DNA of 64,000 nt from an uncultured Eubacterium sp. (GTDB lineage: Bacteria; Bacillota; Clostridia; Oscillospirales; Acutalibacteraceae): contig NZ_CAKSZA010000002.1 of the NCBI RefSeq assembly GCF_934525195.1, positions 62,001 through 126,000 of the forward strand. The letters run 5' to 3'. The notes below the pieces were generated by a model, which saw nothing but the letters and a program-made list of their open reading frames with translations, did not search any database and was not told the DNA's origin. Made by a program: the position numbers and the translations under genes. Positions 57,699-64,000 of this stretch are shown in pieces. Within the stretch, counting starts at the first letter, position 1. Every line of letters starts with the position of its first letter.

Positions 57699-59176
57699 TA
57701 AAAAAAGTTAATAAATTGTTTATTTTTTTGTGAAATATATATAGAAGCGTAATCTTTTGCATTGATATAACCATCTCGATTGATATCTAAATAAGGACTG
57801 AAGCCGTAAACAGATGATGTTGCATTGTATAATTCCATAAATATGTCAAGTTTATCAAGACGGTTATAGTTATATTTGTCGTCTAATAGTGCGTAATAAA
57901 GAGTGCCGTCTATTTCGCCTAACCCCATATTGCGATTAGAAAAGGTTTTAAATTCATTTTCTTTGTTTGTCAACAAATCGTAGTAATACAGATGTGATGA
58001 AGTGCTGTTTGATGCCGTAAAATATAAAACATTACCTATTTTTACTAAATATGCATAAGGCGAAGATATGCCCGAAGAATATTTTGAATACATACTTTTG
58101 TATATATTTTTATTTATAATTGATGTGTTGCCGTTTTTATCTCTTTTTATGATATTTATCTTAAAACTTTCTGCATCAAGGTCGAGATAATAATAATCCC
58201 CTTTATATGAATAGATGTTAGAAATATAATTGTCCCAAAAAGCATTATCGTATGTAGTGTCGGTACATTCAATGCCATCGGGATATATTATATCTTCGTG
58301 GTTTTTATTGGTTTCAAAATCATATTGACTTTTTAAAAAATAATTATGAGCAAATTTACTCATATTGTTTTTATCAGTTTCGCAATACGTAGAGTCATCC
58401 CAAGTTAAATCAACATTGTACCATTTGTTGTTGATACAAATTGCATTCCAAGCGTGGCTCATTTTGTCTGAAATAACATATCTGCAAGGAATGTTCAACT
58501 TATTCATAACAGCTGAATATATAAGAGTGTATCCTGCACATACGATTTTTCTGTCTTTAACAAAACCGTAGGCAGAGTGATAAATGTCTTTGTCATTTGT
58601 ACATTCATTTTTATCATTAAATATCAACGTCGGATAAATAGCAAGGCTACATATATAATCATGAACAGTTAATGCTTTTTGTAAATCTGTCATTGTGTCA
58701 TCTGTTTTTGAAATAATACGAGTTATTTCATTATCAAAATCAGTTTTTGCAGATAAGATTTCTTCCTTAGACATTGTGTATCCCGGAAAAACAGAAACAA
58801 CGAGATAAGGCGTATTTTGGTTATAATTGAAATTGATATTGCTTGATACATAAAACAATTCAGGATGATTATTTATAACATTTGAATAGATAATTGGAAA
58901 TTCAACTAAAAATTGTTCTAATGAAAATTCAAATTTTGCAATATTAAAAGAATTGTTACATTCTATAAGATTTTTGTAAATTAGATTTTCGATTTCAGTT
59001 ACTGTGTTTGAGTCAAGAGAAACAGAGTTAACGCTTGTGTCAGCATAAGAGTAATCCCCTTCTTGAATGAGATGAGCTTTTGAATTATATGATTTGACAT
59101 TACCATAAACTGCAATAGGAAAAGAAACGGTTATAATAACTACTAAAGATAAAACTAAACATATAATTTTTTTCAA
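57695..59176 (-). CDS. Secreted transglutaminase-like protein with dockerin-like repeat
   Basis: A 493-residue exported protein, TTG start at 59176 with GGAG 9 bases upstream. Residues 1-25 are a signal peptide. Residues about 170-290 are a transglutaminase-like core with Cys (KIVCAGYTLIYSAVM), His (MSHAWNAICI) and Asp (YNVDLTWDDS). About 300-440 is a repeat-rich beta region. The C-terminus has a Ca-binding dockerin-type repeat, DINRDGYINAKDYASI; only one full repeat is present where classical dockerins have two. Probably attached to a cohesin-bearing surface assembly. Confidence 0.83.
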   Translation of the reverse strand: MKKIICLVLSLVVIITVSFPIAVYGNVKSYNSKAHLIQEGDYSYADTSVNSVSLDSNTVTEIENLIYKNLIECNNSFNIAKFEFSLEQFLVEFPIIYSNVINNHPELFYVSSNINFNYNQNTPYLVVSVFPGYTMSKEEILSAKTDFDNEITRIISKTDDTMTDLQKALTVHDYICSLAIYPTLIFNDKNECTNDKDIYHSAYGFVKDRKIVCAGYTLIYSAVMNKLNIPCRYVISDKMSHAWNAICINNKWYNVDLTWDDSTYCETDKNNMSKFAHNYFLKSQYDFETNKNHEDIIYPDGIECTDTTYDNAFWDNYISNIYSYKGDYYYLDLDAESFKINIIKRDKNGNTSIINKNIYKSMYSKYSSGISSPYAYLVKIGNVLYFTASNSTSSHLYYYDLLTNKENEFKTFSNRNMGLGEIDGTLYYALLDDKYNYNRLDKLDIFMELYNATSSVYGFSPYLDINRDGYINAKDYASIYISQKNKQFINFFY

Positions 59177-59215
59177 AATAATCATCTCCAATCAATAAAT
59201 TTATCTGTTTATTAC

Positions 59216-59244
59216 ATAATACATAAAAAACAGCACTCCGTCAA
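59216..59244 (-). promoter_or_regulatory. Dockerin-gene promoter embedded in a terminator
   Basis: On the minus strand TTGACG (59239-59244), 17 bp, TATTAT (59216-59221). The -35 is the loop of the oadA terminator and the spacer holds its 3' arm and T run. Confidence 0.68.
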
Positions 59245-59254
59245 GAGTGCTGTT
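59225..59254 (-). terminator. Terminator of the carboxyltransferase operon
   Basis: AACAGCACTC (59229-59238), CGTCAA loop, GAGTGCTGTT (59245-59254); on the minus strand TTTTTT follows. Confidence 0.9.
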
Positions 59255-59266
59255 AATGTTTTGTTA

Positions 59267-60664
59267 TTATACAGGATGAACTTTTGTTTCGATGTTATCG
59301 TGTTTTCCGTCAAGTCCGTATTTTCTATCTCTTCTCTTTTCAAAGAATTTAACGGCAACTTGACCAAACTGAGCATAAGACAATACATCTTCTTCCTGCT
59401 CGTAATATTCAGAAATCTCGCTTTTGAACTGCTCGATTGTATCATTAAGTAAATCAGCAGGACGACAAGTAATGATTTCATCATCACCAACAATTTTCTT
59501 TTGAAATTCAGGATCAATCTTACATGGGGTGGCACCGTACTTTCCGGCAACCAAATCCTTAAATTCCTTTGTAACCATCTTGTATCTTTCGCCCATAATA
59601 ACATTGAATACAGCCTGTGTACCAACGATTTGAGATGATGGGGTTACAAGTGGCGGATAACCTGCATCTTTACGAACACGAGGTACTTCTGCGAGAACTT
59701 CCTCAAGTTGGTCTTCTTTAGCGGCTTGTTTAAGTTGACTGTTGAGATTAGAGAGCATACCACCCGGCACTTGATAAAGAAGTGTGTTTGCATCAACGCC
59801 AAGCATCTTAGGGTCAAGGAGTCCATTGTCAAGATACTTTTGACGAAGCGGTGCAAAGAAATCTCTGACTTCGCTTAATGCCTTGAGGTCGAGTTCTGTG
59901 TCATATTCTGTACCCTTGAGTGCAGCAACCATTGATTCTGTTGCAGGGTGAGAAGTTCCCATTGCAAGCGGCGACATTGCTGTGTCAATTACATCAACTC
60001 CTGCTTCGATACCTTTGAGAAGAACCATTGAAGCGAGACCCGAAGTGTAGTGAGTGTGAAGTTGAATCGGAATTTTAACGGTTTCCTTAAGAGCCTTAAC
60101 CAAATCGTAAGTTCCGTAAGGAGTTAAAAGACCCGCCATATCCTTAATGCAGATTGATGATGCACCTGCGTTTTCAAGCTGTTTAGCATAGTGACAATAG
60201 TAGTCAACATCAAAAACAGGACCTGTTGTGTATGAAATAGCAGCTTGAACATGTCCGCCGTATTTATTTGCCGCATTGATTGCTGTTTCAAGGTTGCGAA
60301 CATCATTAAGTGCGTCAAAAATACGAAGAATATCAATACCGTTATCAATACTTTTCTTAACAAAATAATCTACAACTTCGTCGCTGTAATGACGATAGCC
60401 GAGCATATTTTGACCTCTGAAAAGCATTTGAAGCTTTGTTTCAGGACATTTTTTTCTGATAGTACGGAGTCTTTCCCATGGGTCTTCATCAAGGAAACGG
60501 AGGCAAGCATCAAATGTTGCACCGCCCCAACATTCCAAAGAATGATAACCGATTTTATCCATTTGAGGAAGAATATCAACAAATTCTTCTGTTCTCATAC
60601 GAGTTGCAATCAAAGACTGATGTGCATCACGTAAAACAGTTTCTGTAATTCCTATTTTAGCCAT
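59267..60664 (-). CDS. oadA: Carboxyltransferase of the oxaloacetate decarboxylase alpha / pyruvate carboxylase 5S type
   Basis: A 465-residue TIM-barrel carboxyltransferase: ETVLRDAHQSLIATRM with the metal Asp near residue 11, the Lys in CIKDMAGLLTP near 177 and metal His residues in QLHTHYTSGL near 202. It ends after the barrel and conserved helical domain and has no biotin domain; biotin is on the separate protein encoded upstream. It moves CO2 between carboxybiotin and oxaloacetate/pyruvate. No membrane beta subunit is adjacent. Confidence 0.9.
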   Translation of the reverse strand: MAKIGITETVLRDAHQSLIATRMRTEEFVDILPQMDKIGYHSLECWGGATFDACLRFLDEDPWERLRTIRKKCPETKLQMLFRGQNMLGYRHYSDEVVDYFVKKSIDNGIDILRIFDALNDVRNLETAINAANKYGGHVQAAISYTTGPVFDVDYYCHYAKQLENAGASSICIKDMAGLLTPYGTYDLVKALKETVKIPIQLHTHYTSGLASMVLLKGIEAGVDVIDTAMSPLAMGTSHPATESMVAALKGTEYDTELDLKALSEVRDFFAPLRQKYLDNGLLDPKMLGVDANTLLYQVPGGMLSNLNSQLKQAAKEDQLEEVLAEVPRVRKDAGYPPLVTPSSQIVGTQAVFNVIMGERYKMVTKEFKDLVAGKYGATPCKIDPEFQKKIVGDDEIITCRPADLLNDTIEQFKSEISEYYEQEEDVLSYAQFGQVAVKFFEKRRDRKYGLDGKHDNIETKVHPV

Positions 60665-60674
60665 AGTGCACCTC

Positions 60675-61052
60675 TTATGCCAATGTGATGATTGTTTGAC
60701 CTGCTTCTACAGTGTCGCCCTTGTTTACATTGATTGAAGCAACTGTGCCGTCCTGAGGAGCAACAATTTCATTTTCCATTTTCATTGCTTCAAGGATAAC
60801 AAGCACCTGACCCGCCTTTACAGAAGCGCCGTTTGAAACCTTAACATCAAGAATGTTGCCCGGCATAGGAGCATCAACCTTTACGCTGCCGGCAGCTGCA
60901 GGAGCAGCTTTCGGTGCGGCTTGTGGTGCAGGAGCAGCAGGTGCTGCGGCCGGAGCAGAAACTGAAGCAACAGGAGCAGATGCAGAAGCACCGCCCTCTT
61001 CAACTGTTACATTGTATGGTATACCGTTAACTGTAATTGTATAATTTTTCAT
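60675..61052 (-). CDS. Biotin carboxyl carrier protein
   Basis: A 125-residue biotin carrier. N-terminal YTITVNGIPYNVTVEEGG, an Ala/Pro hinge (residues about 25-55) and a biotinyl domain with VILEAMKMENEIVAP (biotin Lys near 92). It shuttles carboxyl groups between the two transferases flanking it. Closely matches the 1.3S/BCCP type used with OadA and MmdA enzymes. Confidence 0.94.
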   Translation of the reverse strand: MKNYTITVNGIPYNVTVEEGGASASAPVASVSAPAAAPAAPAPQAAPKAAPAAAGSVKVDAPMPGNILDVKVSNGASVKAGQVLVILEAMKMENEIVAPQDGTVASINVNKGDTVEAGQTIITLA

Positions 61053-61067
61053 TTTTATGTCCTCCGA

Positions 61068-62390
61068 TTATTTAACAGAATGTTTTCTTGGAACAGTAGT
61101 TTCTCTCTTGTTCATAAGCATATCAAGATATTGAGAAACCTTATTTCTTGTTTCTTCAGGTGCAAACACATCATCAACCGCACCGCAAGCAGCCGCTGTG
61201 TATACTGAACCTACAGTTTGCTTGTATTCATCTTCAAGTTTGGCTCTGTCCTCACCGTTTGCAAGTCTGTCGTTATACAAGAATGCAACGCCTGCTTCAA
61301 CATCAAGAGGAGAAGCCACAGCATTTTCCCACGCCAAAGTTGCATCGGCATTTGCGCCTTTACCTGCAAGAATGATATATGATGCACCGATTGCCTGTCC
61401 TGTAATCAAACTGATTTTTGGGCATGTTGCACTTGCATATGCAGTTGTAAGCTTTGTAGCGGCAATAAGCATTTGAGCATCATTGCCTTTTGTGAGTCCT
61501 GTTGAATTTGCAATAGTGATAACAGGAATGTTGAATGCATCGCAAAGTTTTATCATTGCTTCTGCTTTATATGAACAATTTGGGCAAATTTCGTCATTGT
61601 CGAAAGCAACGATACCGACAGTTGAGCCATCAACTGTGCCAAGTTTTGTAATAACATGCTTGCCGTATTCAGCTTTGAATTCAACAGAAAGAGTTGAATC
61701 AAGAATAGAATCAACAATATTTTCAACAGAACAGCCTTCTGTTGCAGAAACAGTTGGTGCGGAATATTCAAAATCAACCATTGGTGCACTGTAAAGATTG
61801 TTCTTTGGAAGCATACAAATAACTTTTTTTGCATCTAAAATAGCGGAATCAACATCATCACATAAAATATCAACGGTTCCTGCCTGAGCACTTTCTGCAA
61901 CTGTTATTTCGTTTGGAGCTGTGATATAAAAATCACTGTTCTTGCTTGCGATGACTACATCAGCTAAATTTGCAATAAGGGCTGAAGTTCCGAGGCAAGC
62001 ACCTGCAACAACGCTGACTTGTGGAACAACACCTGAAAGCATAGTCGCAAACTTTACAACTTCACCAAAAGCATTAAGAACTTCAAAGCCTTGTGTAAGC
62101 TGAACACCGTTTGAATCATAAATGCCGACAATACCGCATCCTGTCTTTTTTGCCAAAGAAAAAACTTTTAATAATTTTGAGCATTGCGCAACCGTAACAG
62201 CACCGCCGTTTATTTCGCTGTCCTGCGCAAAAGCATAACATTCGGTACCGTTTACATATCCGTAACCGGCAACGACCTCAACCTCGCCGTTTTCACCTTT
62301 TGTGAATGGCTCAATTTCAGTAAAAATGCCGTCATCAAAAAGAGTAGCAAGTCGCTGAAGTGCAACGCTCTCTTTGTTTGAATTACCCAT
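61068..62390 (-). CDS. Divergent acyl-CoA carboxyltransferase (MmdA/12S-like)
   Basis: A 440-residue protein with the two crotonase-like carboxyltransferase halves: GIYDSNGVQLTQGFEVLNAF and VPQVSVVAGACLG in the first, IPVITIANSTGLTKGNDAQ and CPKISLITGQAIGASYIIL in the second. It is about 70 residues shorter than MmdA (about 510). The first-half motif SGGARIQEG of relatives has become SNGVQLTQG, and the second-half GGAYDVM has become GASYIIL, so the acyl-CoA binding may be altered. First gene of the three-gene unit; SD GGAGG is 9 bases upstream. Confidence 0.8.
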   Translation of the reverse strand: MGNSNKESVALQRLATLFDDGIFTEIEPFTKGENGEVEVVAGYGYVNGTECYAFAQDSEINGGAVTVAQCSKLLKVFSLAKKTGCGIVGIYDSNGVQLTQGFEVLNAFGEVVKFATMLSGVVPQVSVVAGACLGTSALIANLADVVIASKNSDFYITAPNEITVAESAQAGTVDILCDDVDSAILDAKKVICMLPKNNLYSAPMVDFEYSAPTVSATEGCSVENIVDSILDSTLSVEFKAEYGKHVITKLGTVDGSTVGIVAFDNDEICPNCSYKAEAMIKLCDAFNIPVITIANSTGLTKGNDAQMLIAATKLTTAYASATCPKISLITGQAIGASYIILAGKGANADATLAWENAVASPLDVEAGVAFLYNDRLANGEDRAKLEDEYKQTVGSVYTAAACGAVDDVFAPEETRNKVSQYLDMLMNKRETTVPRKHSVK

Positions 62391-62419
62391 TTTTTATCCT
62401 CCTTGAGAACTTAATAATC

Positions 62420-62446
62420 CATTTTGATTACAAAATCACCAAAATG
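62420..62446. repeat. Inverted repeat upstream of the carboxyltransferase operon
   Basis: CATTTTG (62420-62426) and CAAAATG (62440-62446), 13 bases apart, just upstream of the SD of the first gene. A possible operator; low weight in AT-rich DNA. Confidence 0.4.
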
Positions 62447-62489
62447 ACCTATTATTGATTTTAACACCTTTTACTTATAATATCAATAT

Positions 62490-62524
62490 AAAAATTAAAA
62501 AAGACAGAGAAATCTCTGCCTTTT
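62490..62524 (-). terminator. Terminator of rluB
   Basis: On the minus strand AAAGGCAGAGA, TTTC loop, TCTGTCTTTTTT: a stem with one G-U pair followed by T. Confidence 0.82.
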
Positions 62525-62527
62525 ATA

Positions 62528-63274
62528 TCAGTTTTCGTTATGTCCTGCCGAACGAAGCAATTTTTTAACGTCCTGTTCGGATAATTCTCTGTAATCACCC
62601 TGTTTAAGCATACCGAGTTTAATCGGACCGATAGAAATTCTTTTAAGTCTTGCGACTTCCAATCCTTGACTTTCGCACATTTTTCTGATTTGGCGGTTTC
62701 TGCCCTCGTGAAGAATAAACTCAAGAACAACTCTGTTCTCCTGTTCCGTCAAAACAGTAACCTCGCAAGGTGCTGTCATTCTGCCGTCAATTTCGATACC
62801 GTTGCGAAGATTGTAAAGAATATCGTCATTAACAGACGGTCTTACGGTAACACGATATACCTTTGCGTATTCGTGTGACGGATGAGTCATACAGTTTGTG
62901 AACGAACCGTCATTTGTCAAAAGCAAAAGTCCCTCACTATCTTTGTCGAGTCTGCCGACGGGATAAATTCTGCAACCAAAATCAGGAAGCAAATCCATAA
63001 CGGTTTTTCTGCCGAGCTCATCAGATACGGTTGTTACATATCCACGAGGTTTGTTGAGCATAACATAAACCATTTTGCGTTTTTTTACATTAGTTAGTTT
63101 TTGCTTGCCGACAGTAACCAAATCCTTGCGTGGATTGATTTTCATACCGATTTCAGCAACGTGTCCGTTTACTTTAACTTTGCCTGCTCGGATTAAATCT
63201 TCGCTTTTTCTACGGGAGGCAACTCCCTGCTCTGCCATAAATTTTTGAAGTCTTACTTCGTTGTTGTTTGCCAT
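62528..63274 (-). CDS. rluB: 23S rRNA pseudouridine synthase, RluB/RsuA family
   Basis: A 248-residue protein with an N-terminal S4 domain (VRLQKFMAEQGVASRRKSEDLI) and the RsuA-family catalytic motif VGRLDKDSEGLLLLTNDG near residue 105 (Asp is the nucleophile), then HEGRNRQIRKMCE near 196. It makes pseudouridine in 23S rRNA. It overlaps the upstream carboxypeptidase gene by 22 bases. Confidence 0.95.
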   Translation of the reverse strand: MANNNEVRLQKFMAEQGVASRRKSEDLIRAGKVKVNGHVAEIGMKINPRKDLVTVGKQKLTNVKKRKMVYVMLNKPRGYVTTVSDELGRKTVMDLLPDFGCRIYPVGRLDKDSEGLLLLTNDGSFTNCMTHPSHEYAKVYRVTVRPSVNDDILYNLRNGIEIDGRMTAPCEVTVLTEQENRVVLEFILHEGRNRQIRKMCESQGLEVARLKRISIGPIKLGMLKQGDYRELSEQDVKKLLRSAGHNEN

Positions 63275-64000
63275 ACTTTTACACTTTCCGGAGCTATAAT
63301 ATCTACAGTCCTAATTAATTTATTGTTTGAAAAAATTTCCATTTTGCCGACTTTTGTATTTTTCAATATCGGAGCGTACAAAATAGGATAATAATAAAGC
63401 TTAAAGCTTAATTTGTCAAGATATGAAACATCAAAAGATGCTGTGCATAGGATTTTTTTCTTATTTGAGCCTACACAGTCAATTTCTATTCCTTGTGTTT
63501 TTGAAAGTATTTGATACTTCCCTTTTGCATATTCAAGAAGTTTTTTATGGTCGTTCCAATCATCACAATCATTTAATGTAACAATAATTATTATACTGCC
63601 TTTGTAATCATATGCACTGACAAGACATCTGCCGGATTTTTTTGTGAATCCTGTTTTAACGCCGATACAATCTTCTGTTTGATATAAAAGTTTATTATGA
63701 TTGTAAATTATCTGCGGTTTGTCATTAATTTTTATTTCAGCTTTTTGAAGTTTGCAAATTTGCGAAAAAATATCATTATCAAGTGCATTAGAGGTCAAAA
63801 CAGCCATATCATAAGCAGTTGAATAATGTTCTTTGCCGTCTAAGCCCGACGGTGTTTCAAAATGCGTGTTTGTCATTCCGAATTTTTGAGCATAATAGTT
63901 CATCAACTTAACAAACTGAGAAACAGAACCCGAAAGATAGACAGCAAGCGCATTTGCCGCATCATTGCCCGACGCAAGCATTGCGCCCTTTATCAAATCC
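63253..64000 (-). CDS. D-alanyl-D-alanine carboxypeptidase, N-terminal part beyond window
   Basis: The frame is open to the window edge, so the gene starts beyond base 64000. Visible motifs are ASGNDAANALA with the SxN triad (Ser-Gly-Asn) and IGVKTGFTKKSGRCLVSA with KTG; the SxxK motif must lie outside. A C-terminal beta-domain of about 90 residues (PBP5-like) follows. It trims the peptide stem of peptidoglycan; a sporulation paralogue (DacF) is plausible but not decided. It overlaps rluB by 22 bases. Confidence 0.93.
   Translation of the reverse strand, partial: DLIKGAMLASGNDAANALAVYLSGSVSQFVKLMNYYAQKFGMTNTHFETPSGLDGKEHYSTAYDMAVLTSNALDNDIFSQICKLQKAEIKINDKPQIIYNHNKLLYQTEDCIGVKTGFTKKSGRCLVSAYDYKGSIIIIVTLNDCDDWNDHKKLLEYAKGKYQILSKTQGIEIDCVGSNKKKILCTASFDVSYLDKLSFKLYYYPILYAPILKNTKVGKMEIFSNNKLIRTVDIIAPESVKVWQTTTK

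Overview
The window looks like the chromosome of an AT-rich, spore-forming member of the Clostridia, most likely Oscillospirales/Ruminococcaceae. The evidence is the gene content: sporulation genes (spoIIM, spoIIR, spoVM, cwlD), a Cys-specific T-box, sigma-A type promoters, TTG starts behind strong Shine-Dalgarno (SD) sequences, the Bacillus-like block yicC-remA-gmk-rpoZ-priA-def-fmt-rsmB-rlmN-prpC-prkC-rsgA-thiN-spoVM, and a secreted protein with a dockerin-like repeat. The genus is inferred. No phage, insertion sequence or CRISPR array is visible.

Left part (1-16.9 kb, mostly + strand): 3' end of yceD, rpmF, der-plsY, rpmB (-), recA-recX-rimO-pgsA, a T-box leader with cysE-cysS-aldo/keto reductase, the lysine/DAP operon asd-dapA-dapB (-), then queA-tgt-yajC and two sporulation-type membrane proteins (TIGR04086-like and SpoIIM).

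Middle part (16.9-34.3 kb, mostly - strand): a Xer-type tyrosine recombinase with a symmetric 11-6-11 dif-like palindrome just upstream, cwlD-radA, a + strand hydroxyacid dehydrogenase, tRNA-Leu, a PHP phosphatase-Lrp-aminotransferase-ispE-spoIIR series, a secreted beta-helix protein with an ACT protein and UPF0210 protein, MscS, a nitroreductase, a five-gene tRNA operon (Val, Asp, Phe, Gly, Cys), and yerC-methyltransferase-hslO.

Right part (34.3-64 kb): lon-engB-lysA; the long yicC-to-spoVM operon, which includes two genes of 48 and 29 codons (a small membrane protein and SpoVM); a divergent sialic-acid locus (nanA facing nanE-nanK) sharing one 18-bp palindrome, with nanE apparently leaderless; a gene-free stretch with a strong minus-strand promoter and an RNA carrying three repeated ribosome-binding-site/minimal-ORF units; DUF1292; a candidate 6S RNA; an epimerase; a transglutaminase-dockerin protein; a three-subunit biotin carboxyltransferase set resembling soluble transcarboxylase; rluB; and the 3' part of a D-Ala-D-Ala carboxypeptidase gene.

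The main candidates for novelty are the minimal-ORF RNA (about 55.36-55.83 kb), the dif-like site beside the Xer gene at a point where dominant gene direction switches, the leaderless nanE, and hairpins that overlap the ribosome-binding sites of sporulation genes.
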